Source: a bacterium Scap17 | GTDB lineage: Bacteria > Pseudomonadota > Gammaproteobacteria > Pseudomonadales > Halomonadaceae | Direction of reading: 5' to 3' | Length of the DNA stretch: 64,000 nucleotides | Assembly (NCBI GenBank): GCA_013376735.1 | Contig: VINJ01000001.1 | Span: forward strand, 2,046,001-2,110,000 | In this document: positions 46,647 through 56,885 of the stretch, in pieces | Layout of the letters: every line of letters begins with the position of its first letter | Position numbering within the stretch: the stretch's first letter is position 1 | Notes under the pieces: model-generated | The model's database searches: none | The model's input: only the letters and a program-made list of their open reading frames with translations | What the model was told of the DNA's origin: nothing | Program-made: the position numbers and the translations under genes

Positions 46647-47816
46647 TCAGCGGTAGCGCTGTCGATCCTGCTCGGCTTCTGCAAAGCGGTCGATCCACTG
46701 TACCAGGGCACCATCGCCAGTGACGTTGCACGCGGTACCGAAGCTGTCCTGCGCCAGATAGAGCGCCATCATCAGGCCGACGGCGGCGGCATCGAAGCCG
46801 AGCAGGCTCTGTAATACGCCCACCGAGGTCATCGCGGCCCCGCCGGGCGAGCCGGGCGCGGCAATGATTGTCACCCCCAGCGCGGCGATGAACGGCAGCA
46901 GCGTGGTGAGCTCGGGCGTTGCCAGTGAGGGAGTGACCAGCATCACGCCAATGGCGCACACGGTCAGCGTGATGGCACTGCCGCACATGTGGATGGTGGC
47001 CAGCAACGGTACCGCAAAGCTCGCCACGGATGGGGAGATGTGATTGAGGTGCATCTGGCGCACGGTAACCGGAATCGTGGCCGCGGAAGACATGGTACCG
47101 GCGGCGGTGAAGTAGGCGGGCAGCATGTGGCCCAGCGCCTTCATGGGTGAGCGACCGGTGCTGGTGCCGCTGGTGACGTAGAGCAAGCTCAGCCACAACC
47201 AATGCAAGGTCAGCGCCAGCAACAGGATCATGCCGAAGCTCTTGAGGGTATTGGCGACCGTGCCCGCGATCGTCATTTCGCAGAACAGGCCGGCGATATA
47301 GAACGGCAGGGCAGGAATCAACGCCTTGGCGATGAAGCGCTCGACGATGTCCCGCCCACCGTTGGCCAGCTGACGCATGCCGTCATGCTCTGTGGCGGAA
47401 ATGCCGATACCGAACAGGAAGGCCGTCACCAGCGCGGTGCTGATATCGGTCAGTGGCGGAATATCCAACGTGAAGTAGGGGCTCAAGTGCTTGATGGCAT
47501 GGCTGACCGGCAGCTGGTCCTGTTGCACGATATGCGGCACGACCTCCAGCCCGACGATACCTGCCAACAGTCCTGCCAGCGTCGTCGAGGCATAGGCCAG
47601 CACGATGGTCAGGGTCAGCAGACGGCCCGAGGAGCGCTCGAGACGAGCGATCCCACTCATGATGAAGAACAGGATGATCAACGGAATGGCGTATTCCAGC
47701 AGCTCACCGAACAGTACCTTGAAGGTCAGCAGGGTGCGGATCAGGGATTCGGGAGCCCATTGCCCCAGTAGGATGCCAGCCACGATGCCGAGCACCAGGC
47801 GAAAAATCAGGTTCAT
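46647..47816 (-). CDS. DAACS-family (Glt/SstT-like) secondary transporter, divergent binding site
   Basis: The 389-residue inner-membrane protein has the dicarboxylate/amino acid:cation symporter fold: eight hydrophobic helices, the hairpin SSAATIPVT (243-251) and NVTGD (364-368). The usual NMDGT of helix 7 reads HMCGS (276-280). The helix 8 arginine that binds acidic side chains in GltPh is Gly360, while the Asp that binds the amino group is kept (Asp357). It is therefore unlikely to be a glutamate or dicarboxylate carrier, and coupling to three sodium ions is doubtful. A neutral or unusual substrate is possible. The ATG has only a weak ribosome site. A candidate operator lies at 47878-47897. 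Confidence 0.82.
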   Translation of the reverse strand: MNLIFRLVLGIVAGILLGQWAPESLIRTLLTFKVLFGELLEYAIPLIILFFIMSGIARLERSSGRLLTLTIVLAYASTTLAGLLAGIVGLEVVPHIVQQDQLPVSHAIKHLSPYFTLDIPPLTDISTALVTAFLFGIGISATEHDGMRQLANGGRDIVERFIAKALIPALPFYIAGLFCEMTIAGTVANTLKSFGMILLLALTLHWLWLSLLYVTSGTSTGRSPMKALGHMLPAYFTAAGTMSSAATIPVTVRQMHLNHISPSVASFAVPLLATIHMCGSAITLTVCAIGVMLVTPSLATPELTTLLPFIAALGVTIIAAPGSPGGAAMTSVGVLQSLLGFDAAAVGLMMALYLAQDSFGTACNVTGDGALVQWIDRFAEAEQDRQRYR

Positions 47817-48145
47817 TATCAGGCCAGTAGAGTCTTGAACGTAAGATGGGCGCGCAGTCTACCATTCTCCCTGAATCGTGACAGTGATCCGTGTCACCCT
47901 TCACATCATTATCCTGTATACCGTTATCATTTTTAATACACTAAATTTGGCCACCAAAACACAGACGGCCGTAATCAGGACTCAGGGCTTCCCACCGGAT
48001 CTGAGGGCGGGAAGGCGAGCAAAAGTGGAAGAAGCCAAAAGAGGCAAGGAATACCAAGGACAAGAAAGCCCGGAAGGGTGGCGTGTTGGCGTCTGAGTGG
48101 CGGTCAATCCCGCCAGTTCAATGCAGCCGGTTCAATGCAGGCAGC
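47817..48145. other. Intergenic region upstream of the DAACS-type transporter
   Basis: These 329 bp contain a low-GC segment (about 47900-47960), likely the transporter promoter on the minus strand, and an inverted repeat at 47878-47897. A short open frame on the plus strand has no support. No gene is called. Confidence 0.5.
47878..47897. promoter_or_regulatory. Candidate operator GTGACA-N8-TGTCAC
   Basis: A perfect 6-bp inverted repeat with an 8-bp spacer lies about 60 bp upstream of the transporter start, next to the low-GC promoter-like segment. Spacing and symmetry suit a dimeric repressor or activator. The regulator is unknown. Confidence 0.35.
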
Positions 48146-49204
48146 TCAGTGCGCTTCGCTCTGCACCTCGGCCTGCGCTTGTGGCTTGGGCAGCCCGCTC
48201 CAGGCCTCCAGTTGCTGACTGACACGGCGAGCCAACCAGGAGCTCAGTCGCCCACGGCGCCATTCGACGAAGCCGACGTGCCCACCGCGCTCACTGAGCT
48301 CGATACGCACGGCCTCGGAGGGTTGGTGGAAGCGTGCGAACAGATCGCGTGGCATGAAGGGATCATCCAGTGATTGCAGAATCAGCGTCGGCAGTTCGAT
48401 CTCGCTCAGCAGACGGCCCGCCGAGGAGCGCGTGTAGTAATCACTCGCCGAAGTGAAGCCATGCAGGGGCGCGGTGACTTCGTTGTCATAGGCCCAGAAA
48501 CTGTTCAGCTGGGTCAACTGATGCGCTCCGATCGAAATGGGTAGCGGGCCATTGGCAAGCTTCGCCGCCACCTTGGCCTTCAGGCCCTTGAGCAGATGGC
48601 GCTGGTAAAGGCGTGAGAAGCCGTGATTGAGCACATCCGCGCTGGCCGCCAGATCCAGAGGGGCGCTGATGGCGATCGCGCCAGCCAGGTCCAGGCCATC
48701 ACCGCCTTGTTCAGCCACCAGCTTGAGCAGCATGTTGGCGCCCAGCGATACGCCACAGGCGACCTTGATGGCGTGCGGGTAACGTCGCCCCAGCTCGCCG
48801 AGCACCCAATAGGCGTCTGCGGTATCCCCGCTGTGATAGGCGCGTGGCAGGCGGTTGGGAGATTGCCCGCAGCCACGGAAATGCATCATCACCGGTCGCC
48901 AGCCCATTCGAGCGGCCGCGTTGAGCAGCTCACGGGCGTAGGGCGAGCTCAAGTCACCCTCAAGGCCATGAAACAGCACGAACAGAGGCGCATCCTCGCT
49001 CAGGGCCGTCGTACGCTCACGCTTTTCATGACCGTCACTGATGACCCAGGCGAGCTCGACGAAGTCACCATCGGGAAGATTGAGAATCTCGGTGCGACGA
49101 CTCAGGGGCGCGCGGGGCAGAAGGCGGGGCAACAAGGTCTGGACATGGCGATTGCGCAGGCCAAGGGCAGGGCGAAACTCTGACGTGAAGATGGAGTGCG
49201 GCAT
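48146..49204 (-). CDS. YheT-family alpha/beta hydrolase
   Basis: The 352-residue protein has the layout of YheT/EMB8-type hydrolases: FRPALGLRNRHVQTLLP near the N-terminus, LFHGLEGDLSSPYA for the oxyanion region, the nucleophile elbow GVSLGANML, an acid in SLDDPFMP and the catalytic His in RGGHVGF. The triad is complete, so it is probably an active esterase or lipase-like enzyme. The physiological substrate is unknown. It is transcribed alone on the minus strand. Confidence 0.86.
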   Translation of the reverse strand: MPHSIFTSEFRPALGLRNRHVQTLLPRLLPRAPLSRRTEILNLPDGDFVELAWVISDGHEKRERTTALSEDAPLFVLFHGLEGDLSSPYARELLNAAARMGWRPVMMHFRGCGQSPNRLPRAYHSGDTADAYWVLGELGRRYPHAIKVACGVSLGANMLLKLVAEQGGDGLDLAGAIAISAPLDLAASADVLNHGFSRLYQRHLLKGLKAKVAAKLANGPLPISIGAHQLTQLNSFWAYDNEVTAPLHGFTSASDYYTRSSAGRLLSEIELPTLILQSLDDPFMPRDLFARFHQPSEAVRIELSERGGHVGFVEWRRGRLSSWLARRVSQQLEAWSGLPKPQAQAEVQSEAH

Positions 49205-49547
49205 GTGAGGTAGCTCCAGTGGCAGGCCTGGGCGATGACGTTGGTAATCGAGTGATGGGCATGCCCTTGATGGCGGTGGCCTGCAGCAAGATCTGACAGG
49301 AATTTCTACACGGATGTCGTTGGCATCATTTCACTTGGCGAAGCCAATCGCTAGTCGCAGTGCAGCATACGCATCGACGCCAATGGGGCTAGCTCGCCTT
49401 GGATCACATTCCCAGCCTGGCGCTCGAATACTCAGCCTTGGGTCACGCGACAAAAAGCCGCCATCGGCACAAGACCCATGGCGGCGTGAGGCAGACGTGA
49501 CCGCAAGTGTTACAGCGAGGGGGCCGACGGCGTCGTGACAGGCCTGA
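49205..49547. other. Intergenic region between pepQ and the YheT-type gene
   Basis: It holds the pepQ terminator (49452-49485) and presumably the promoter of the minus-strand YheT-type gene. Plus-strand frames here are not supported. Confidence 0.45.
49452..49485 (-). terminator. Rho-independent terminator after pepQ
   Basis: An 8-bp GC-rich stem (GCCGCCAT and complement) with a 13-nt loop is flanked on the plus strand by A5, which gives a U run on the minus strand. It lies 62 bp after the pepQ stop. Confidence 0.75.
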
Positions 49548-50912
49548 TTACAGACCTGTCGCCGGGCTGCGTGTCAGATTGAGGGCACCGTCTGCGGTGA
49601 TGACCAGATTGTCTTCGATACGCACACCACCATGCGGAGCCAAAGCCTCGACCAACTTCCAGTCGATATGCTCACCGCGTGCATCGTTGCACAGCGGCTC
49701 CAGCAACATGGGGATGATGTAGCAACCCGGTTCGATGGTGATGGCCATGCCGGTCTCGAGCACACGCGTCAGGCGCAGCATCGGGTGACCTTGCGGCGGA
49801 TGACGGATATCGCCAGTGGTGTGATCAGGAATGCGGCCCGCCACATCATGGACTTGCAGCCCCAGCAGATGCCCGAGACCATGCGGGCAGAAGGCTGCCG
49901 TGATCCCTTGTGCAACCTGATCTTCGGCGGGCAGCGACACCACGCCCAGCTCCCGCAGCAGCTCACCCAGCTCGCGATGCATCTCGAGATGCAAGTCGAC
50001 GTAGTCCACCCCGGGCGCGAGTCTTGCGATCAGACGCTTCTGCAGCGCTTCCACACCCTCGATCAGGGCGCGATACAGCGGCAGCGCATCGTCGCCCGCC
50101 CAGCTGCGCGTGATGTCAGAGGCATAGCCGTGCACGCTGGCGCCGGCATCCACCAGCAGGCTGTGACGGGCAGAAGGAGCCTGTAAACCATAATGCTGGT
50201 AATGCAGAACCGCGGCATGCGCATTGAGACCCACGATATTGCCGTAGGGCACATCCGATTCCCGTTGGCGAGACGCGCCAAGATAGGCCAACTGGATATC
50301 GAGCTCCGCACCGCCTTCCATGAAGGTACGTCGGGCAGCCAGATGGCCACGCGCGGCGCGCAGGCTGGCTTCTTCAAGACAGGCGATCTCGAATTCGCTC
50401 TTGCAGACGCGCCCCTCGTCGAGCTGGCGCACCAGGCCGACCGGGTTGGGCAGTGCCTCAAGTTCGCTGACCACCTGAGGGTTGAGCTCGGCGATTTCAC
50501 CCAGCAGCGCCACGCGGCCCTCGGGACGCTGTGGCAGTGTCGGCTTGCGCAGATGGACGATCTCGAACTGCTCGGCCCAGGGCGCAGTGTCCGGCGTCGG
50601 CAGGCTGGGGGACAGATGCCAGAAGTCATCGGGGGCATAGAGATAAAGCGTCGGACGCTCGCCCGGACGAATCACCAGCCAGCTATCGCTGAGACCCGCC
50701 ATCGGCACCCAATGCAGAAAATGAGCATGCGACTTGAAGCTGGCATCCTGATCGTCGGCGAAATGCCGCTTGGGCTTGCCACTGTGCAGTACGATGGCGT
50801 CCAGATCATGCTGCTGCATGGCGATTTCATAGCCTGATTGCAGCGCCGCCAGATGCGCGCGGTGTGCCGCGGCGTGTGTGATGGTCGGGTCGTTGAGCTG
50901 GCTGTCGGACAT
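49548..50912 (-). CDS. pepQ: Xaa-Pro dipeptidase (prolidase)
   Basis: This is a cytoplasmic metalloenzyme that cleaves X-Pro dipeptides. The 454-residue protein has an N-terminal creatinase-like domain and a pita-bread C-terminal domain. The five metal ligands are visible in LLVDAGASVHGYASDITRSW (two Asp), HGLGHLLGLQVHD (His), ITIEPGCY (Glu) and VRIEDNLVI (Glu). Length and GLGHLLGLQVHD fit PepQ. The start at 50912 (MSDSQLNDP) follows AAGGA; five in-frame codons lie upstream. It lies downstream of a LysR gene and near a peptide ABC importer. Confidence 0.92.
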   Translation of the reverse strand: MSDSQLNDPTITHAAAHRAHLAALQSGYEIAMQQHDLDAIVLHSGKPKRHFADDQDASFKSHAHFLHWVPMAGLSDSWLVIRPGERPTLYLYAPDDFWHLSPSLPTPDTAPWAEQFEIVHLRKPTLPQRPEGRVALLGEIAELNPQVVSELEALPNPVGLVRQLDEGRVCKSEFEIACLEEASLRAARGHLAARRTFMEGGAELDIQLAYLGASRQRESDVPYGNIVGLNAHAAVLHYQHYGLQAPSARHSLLVDAGASVHGYASDITRSWAGDDALPLYRALIEGVEALQKRLIARLAPGVDYVDLHLEMHRELGELLRELGVVSLPAEDQVAQGITAAFCPHGLGHLLGLQVHDVAGRIPDHTTGDIRHPPQGHPMLRLTRVLETGMAITIEPGCYIIPMLLEPLCNDARGEHIDWKLVEALAPHGGVRIEDNLVITADGALNLTRSPATGL

Positions 50913-51044
50913 GATGTTTCCTTGCAAACGGTCGTCACGCCTGACATGGAGAGGTGAGCGTCAATGGCGTGGTGTGGTGGAGAATGAGGGGATGAAGGAG
51001 AGAGAAGAGTGCCGCTGAGCCGTCGCCCCTCCAGCCCGGATGAC

Positions 51045-51956
51045 TCACGAGAAATGGGCTTCCAGCTGGTGCCAGAGCTCACTGACACTGTCGTGGCGCG
51101 GCACGCGCGGGCGATACAGGCGAATATGCAGGCCAAGATCCCAGCGCGAGTCACCGGCACGCACCAGCTTGCCGCAGGCGATTTCTTCTGCGGCCAGTCG
51201 CTGCGGCAACCAGCCGATGCCATAGCCCTGCAACACCAGCGCCTTGATGTTGGCCGCCTGGATATTCTCGTTCATGGTCACCAGGTGCGCCTGAATCGGG
51301 ACCTGAGCGAGATGCGCCATCAGCGAGGTGGCGACGACGGCGCGCGGATGCGGGCTGATGAACGGCAGCGGATTGCGCCGCATGCCCGGCAACTGATGGC
51401 GGGGGTTACCATCCGCGCCGGGCGCACACAGCGGAATGAAGGTTTCTTCGCCGACTACCAGGTATTGGTAACTGTCCAGCTCAAAGCCGAGATCGACACG
51501 TGCCTGGGGCCAATAGCACAGTGCCAGGTCACATTCGCCGCGATCCAGCCCGTGGAAATAGTCGGCCGCCAGCCAGCCGGTGGCACGCAGATAGGGCAGC
51601 ACCTGTTCACGCAGCTGAAGCTCATCGAGCCAATCAGGCAGGAAGTGGGACACCAGTGACTGCGGTGCCCCCAGCGATATCTTGCTGGCTTGCTGCTGGG
51701 CCATGTCCTGCAGGCGTTCGCGTGTGATACGTACGCGCTCGGTGATCTGCTCGCACAGCTGGAGAAACTCGTCTCCGGCGGGAGTGAGCGACAGCGGCAG
51801 GGTCTGACGATTGATCAAGGTGGTGCCCATCTCCTCTTCCAGCAACTTGATGCGGCGGGAAAAGGTAGGCTGAGAGACATTCTGTGCATCGGCTGCCCGC
51901 GAGAAATGTCGGGTCTGAGCCAGAACGATGAAATCTTCGAGCCAGCGAATTTCCAT
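51045..51956 (-). CDS. LysR-family transcriptional regulator (HypT-like)
   Basis: The 303-residue protein starts MEIRWLEDFIVLAQTRHFSR and has a LysR winged-helix domain (ADAQNVSQPTFSRRIKLLEE), then an effector-binding domain. It resembles the regulator at 9099-10031 in its first 90 residues (WLEDF, QPxFSRRI) and so belongs to the same HypT-like subgroup. The start at 51956 gives normal LysR length; the frame extends far upstream without family sequence. It lies upstream of pepQ on the same strand (132 bp gap) and downstream of the ABC importer operon, so it may control either. Confidence 0.86.
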   Translation of the reverse strand: MEIRWLEDFIVLAQTRHFSRAADAQNVSQPTFSRRIKLLEEEMGTTLINRQTLPLSLTPAGDEFLQLCEQITERVRITRERLQDMAQQQASKISLGAPQSLVSHFLPDWLDELQLREQVLPYLRATGWLAADYFHGLDRGECDLALCYWPQARVDLGFELDSYQYLVVGEETFIPLCAPGADGNPRHQLPGMRRNPLPFISPHPRAVVATSLMAHLAQVPIQAHLVTMNENIQAANIKALVLQGYGIGWLPQRLAAEEIACGKLVRAGDSRWDLGLHIRLYRPRVPRHDSVSELWHQLEAHFS

Positions 51957-52307
51957 GTAATCGGAGTGCCTCGTCGGCCTGGGAACAGGCCATGTCAGGA
52001 GGTCGGGTGCACATCTCTTCGGACGTGTCACACCAGAGTATCTTGGGGATGCGCCATCGGGGCCCGGTGCCACGCTGAATCTTCTTCTATCAACGTGGGC
52101 AATGGCGCCAATTGACCTGTTGGTCAATCGCGGATGTGCGAAATCTTGCCCACACAAAACGCGAGATGCAATCGTCAATGAGGGCAATACGCAAGGTTGC
52201 CGATGACAATGGCAACCTTGCGCGGTCTTTCCTTGCTTGGGGCCGGAAACGCAATGATCGATGGCGCCCATCACATCGCCGCCATCACTTTCGCTACTGC
52301 CATCACA
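51957..52307. other. Intergenic region between the ABC importer operon and the LysR gene
   Basis: It contains the hairpin at 52190-52222 and presumably the LysR promoter. Open frames crossing it on the plus strand are shadows of the ABC ATPase genes. No gene is supported. Confidence 0.45.
52190..52222 (-). terminator. Hairpin at the end of the peptide importer operon
   Basis: A 12-bp perfect stem (CGCAAGGTTGCC and complement) with a 9-nt loop lies about 85 bp after the last ATPase gene. No U run is seen, so it may act as a 3-prime stabiliser or a weak terminator. Confidence 0.6.
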
Positions 52308-53383
52308 TCAATCGATACGGCCTTCTTCCACGGCGTGGCAGGCGACCTGACCAGTGTCCGTGGCGATCAGGCGCGGAATCTCGGTGCGGCAGCGCTGATT
52401 GGCATGCGGGCAACGGCCATGGAAGACGCAGCCCGAAGGCAGATTGACCGGCGTCGGCACCTCACCCTCGAGGCGAATGTGATTGGGTTTGTCATCGTGC
52501 AGGCGCGGAATCGCCGACATCAACGCCTGGGTGTAAGGGTGACGCGGGCGAGCAAACAGCGAACGGGTGTCCGCCAGCTCGCACAGCGTGCCCAGATACA
52601 TCACCGCGACGCGGGTACCGAAGTGCTCGACCACGGCCAGATCATGGGTGATGAACAGATACGTCAGGTTGCGTTGCTCCTGCGCCTCCATCATCAGGTT
52701 GAGCACCTGCGCCTGGATGGAGACATCCAGCGCCGAGATCGGCTCATCGGCGACGATGAATTCCGGGTCCACCGCCAGTGCGCGCGCGATCGAGATACGC
52801 TGACGCTGCCCGCCGGAGAATTCATGGGCGAAGCGCTTGCCCCAGTCGGGGTCAATGCCCACCGAGCGCATGACCTCCTCGATCTTGTCACGGATCTCGC
52901 CATCCTTGAGGTTCGGCTGATGGAAGCGCAGCGGCTCCTCCAGGGTCTGCTGGATGGTCATGCGTGGATTCAGCGACGCATAGGGATTCTGGAAGATCAT
53001 CTGCATGCGACGACGGTAGGGCAGCAGGTCCCGCGGGGCCATGTCATCGATGCGGGTACCGTCAAAACAGATCTCTCCACCGCTGGGCTTGAGAAGCCCC
53101 ATCACGGTACGTGCGACCGTCGACTTGCCACAGCCGGATTCTCCGACCACGCACAGCGCCTCACCGCGCTTGACATCCAGCGTGACGCCATTGATGGCGT
53201 GCACGTATTCCTGCTTGCGACGCAGGCGTCCCTTCTCGAAGGTCAGCTGCTCGAGGAAGTCGCCGGACAACGAGAAGCGCTTCTCGAGATCACGGATTTC
53301 CACCAGAGTTTCGCCAAGCTCGGCGCTATCCATGGGGAGGGAGGCCCGGGGGGAGGACTGAGCGTCCTTCAGAATTGCCGCGC

Positions 53384-53387
<4 letters not shown>
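52308..53387 (-). CDS. Peptide ABC transporter ATP-binding protein, DppF/OppF type
   Basis: This is one of two ATPases that power the importer. The 359-residue protein has Walker A (GESGCGKST), the Q loop in IFQNPYASLNPRM, the signature FSGGQRQRISIARAL, Walker B (FIVADEPISALD) and the oligopeptide-transporter C-terminal domain with clustered Cys (CVFHGRCPHANQRC). The latter in this subfamily often holds an iron-sulfur cluster. It overlaps the upstream DppD-type gene by 4 bp (ATGA) and is the last gene of the operon. Confidence 0.93.
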
Positions 53388-54436
<1,049 letters not shown>

Positions 54437-54456
54437 TGTCTTGACTCCTCTCGGCT

Positions 54457-55452
54457 TCAGCCCTTGTAGAGACGCGGGTTCATGACATCACGCAGCCAGT
54501 CGCCCAGCAGGTTGATGACCAGGACCAGCACGATCAGCACGCCACCGGGGATCAGCGTGATCCACCAGCTGCCCGACTGCAGATAGTCGAACCCGGATTT
54601 GATCAGTGACCCCAGCGACGGCTGGGTCTCCGGCATGCCGAGACCGAGGAAGGACAGCGCCGCCTCCGAGATGATCGCGTTGGCGATCTGCACCGTGGAG
54701 ATGACGAAGATCGGCGACAGGGTGTTGGGCAGGATGTGACGGAACATGATGCGACGGGAGCGGAAGCCCATCACCCGCGCGGCATCGACGTATTCCTTGT
54801 TCTTCTCCGCCAGCACCGAAGCGCGGACGGTACGTGCATACTGCGGCCATTCCGCTAGCCCGATGATCAGGATCAACAGGATCAGCGCGTAGTCCGAGAA
54901 GGCGGCGCCACCGAAGGTCGCCTTGATGATGGCACCCACCACGATGGCGACCATCAGGGTCGAGAACGACAGCTGGATATCGGCCATGCGCATCAGGAAG
55001 GCATCGATACGCCCGCCCAGATAGCCCGCCAGCAGCCCGAAGGTCACGCCGAGCAGCGCCTGCAGGATGACCGCGCCGAAGCCGATCAACAGTGACACGC
55101 GCGTGCCGTAGAGAATGGTGGAGAGCAGATCTCGCCCCTGGGCATCGGTGCCCAGCAGGAACGCCGGATCACCGCCCGCCATCCACGCCGGCGGCAGCTC
55201 CGAGTTCATGATGTCGATACTGGCCAGGTCATAGGGGTCAGCCGGAGCGATCCACGGCGCGAGGAAGGCCCCGAGCACCATGGCGATGAACACCAGCAGA
55301 CAGGCCTGAGCCATCCAGTCACGCTTGAAGCTGTAGACCAGATAGGACTCGCGGAAACGCTGCCAACGGCCGGGGACCACGATGGAACTGGTCTTCGGGG
55401 TGACGGGCGCGTTGCTCGATTGGGTGTTGGACTGAGTGTTGGATTGGCTCAT
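54457..55452 (-). CDS. Peptide ABC transporter permease, DppC/OppC type
   Basis: The 331-residue inner-membrane protein has a Gln/Asn/Ser-rich N-terminal tail, one helix (about 50-70), the DppC signature GTDAQGRDLLSTILYGTR, and five more helices with the EAA loop (EYVDAARVMGFRSRRIMFRH). The start at 55452 (MSQSNTQSN) overlaps the upstream permease by ATGA; the 56 extra upstream codons are in that gene. Confidence 0.93.
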   Translation of the reverse strand: MSQSNTQSNTQSSNAPVTPKTSSIVVPGRWQRFRESYLVYSFKRDWMAQACLLVFIAMVLGAFLAPWIAPADPYDLASIDIMNSELPPAWMAGGDPAFLLGTDAQGRDLLSTILYGTRVSLLIGFGAVILQALLGVTFGLLAGYLGGRIDAFLMRMADIQLSFSTLMVAIVVGAIIKATFGGAAFSDYALILLILIIGLAEWPQYARTVRASVLAEKNKEYVDAARVMGFRSRRIMFRHILPNTLSPIFVISTVQIANAIISEAALSFLGLGMPETQPSLGSLIKSGFDYLQSGSWWITLIPGGVLIVLVLVINLLGDWLRDVMNPRLYKG

Positions 55453-56495
55453 GCCGGTTTCCCCGCAAGCTTGACGGTGGGGTTGACCAGTCCGTAGATC
55501 AGATCGACGAGGGTATTGGTGATCACGAAGATCACGCCGACCATCATCAGATAGGCCACGATCAGCGGGATGTCGGAGCGGGTGATGGCCTCGAGGAACA
55601 TCAGGCCCATGCCCGGCCACTGGAAGACGGTCTCGGTCAGGATGGTGTAGGCCACCATGGTGCCGATCTGCACGCCGCCGACGGTGATCACCGGCAACAT
55701 GGTGTTCTTCAGTGCGTGCAGGAAGTAGATACGCTTGAGGCCGATGCCCTTGGCGCGCGCGAACTTGATGTAGTCCGACTGCAGCACTTCCATCATCTCG
55801 GCACGAATCAGGCGGATGAACAGCGGCAGCATGATCGAGGCCAGCGAGGTGGCCGGCAGCACCAGGTGCCAGAGGCCATCGGCGGTGAAGAAGCCGCTCG
55901 ACCAGGTGCCCGCGACGTGCACCAGCTCACCACGTCCGTAGGAGGGCATGCCGCCATCGGTGGACAGCATGCCGTTCAGGACACTGCCCCAGGTGGTGTC
56001 GCTGGGGAACCAGTCCACCGTCACGCCGATCGCGAACAGCTGGATCAACACGATGGCGGTCAGGAAGACCGGCACCGAGATACCGATGATCGAGGTGCCC
56101 ATGAACAGGCGGGACAGCCAGTTTCGTGGACGGATCGCTGCGAACACCCCGATGGGGGCAGACAGCAGGATGATGATCAGGCTCGAGGCCATCACCAGTT
56201 CCAGCGTGGCAGGCAGGTGCTTGAGAATCACCTCGGTCGCCGGCTGCTTGTAGAAATACGAGGTGCCGAGGTCCCCTTGCAGGGCATTGCCGGCAAAACG
56301 CAGATATTGGGTGATGAAGGGGTCGTTGAGGCCCATTTCATCGCGCATGACTTCACGCTGGGCTTCCGACACGGCCTGGCCGGTCATCTCGCGCAGCGGA
56401 TCGCCCAGGTTGTCCTGGATGGCGAAGCTGATGATGCTGATCACGAACATGACCAGTACGGCGTGCATCAGGCGTTTGATCAGAAAGGCAATCAT
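55449..56495 (-). CDS. Peptide ABC transporter permease, DppB/OppB type
   Basis: The 348-residue inner-membrane protein begins MIAFLIKRLMHAVLVMFVIS and has six predicted helices, the DppB-type extracytoplasmic region (DNLGDPLREMTGQ ... GLNDPFITQYLRF), and the EAA loop (DYIKFARAKGIGLKRIYF). GAGGAAGG lies before the ATG. It is first of four tightly packed genes and is 390 bp from the binding-protein gene. Confidence 0.93.
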   Translation of the reverse strand: MIAFLIKRLMHAVLVMFVISIISFAIQDNLGDPLREMTGQAVSEAQREVMRDEMGLNDPFITQYLRFAGNALQGDLGTSYFYKQPATEVILKHLPATLELVMASSLIIILLSAPIGVFAAIRPRNWLSRLFMGTSIIGISVPVFLTAIVLIQLFAIGVTVDWFPSDTTWGSVLNGMLSTDGGMPSYGRGELVHVAGTWSSGFFTADGLWHLVLPATSLASIMLPLFIRLIRAEMMEVLQSDYIKFARAKGIGLKRIYFLHALKNTMLPVITVGGVQIGTMVAYTILTETVFQWPGMGLMFLEAITRSDIPLIVAYLMMVGVIFVITNTLVDLIYGLVNPTVKLAGKPA

Positions 56496-56885
56496 GGATC
56501 GCCACCTTCCTCGTGAACATCACGGTCTCGCGCGTGTCGGCCCTATCCATGCTGGCCGATCACGCTGGGTGTCAGGTATCCCGCCTATCGCTGGCCTGTC
56601 ATCGGGCACAGGCTCCCCAACCCATCACCGATAGGCGATAGTGAGGAAAACGACAGGCGGGGGTAAGTCGTCGCGTTAAGGTCAGTAGGGCAACCAGAGA
56701 ACTCAGTGTCAGCGTTTCACGTGTTGACTGACTAAGTTGACTGTCTCTGGCTGCCTGCCTTGCCTGACGCGAGGGGTGAGTGAGGAATCGATGGGGAGTG
56801 GGTGAGCTGAGAGCACGGAATCAGACCTTCACAGCCGCCTTCCACATCCCATCCATCTTGCCTGTCCCTTACTCACGCGGCGGGA
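56496..56885. other. Gap between binding-protein and permease genes with stem-loop
   Basis: The 390-bp gap inside an otherwise tight operon has no supported gene. A nested stem-loop lies at 56582-56637. A separate promoter for the permease part cannot be excluded. Confidence 0.5.
56582..56637 (-). other. Nested stem-loop between importer genes
   Basis: The outer stem CGCCTATCG/CGATAGGCG (9 bp) encloses an inner GCCTGT/ACAGGC pairing. Such structures between binding-protein and permease genes often protect the upstream mRNA so that the binding protein is made in excess. That role is inferred here. Confidence 0.5.
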
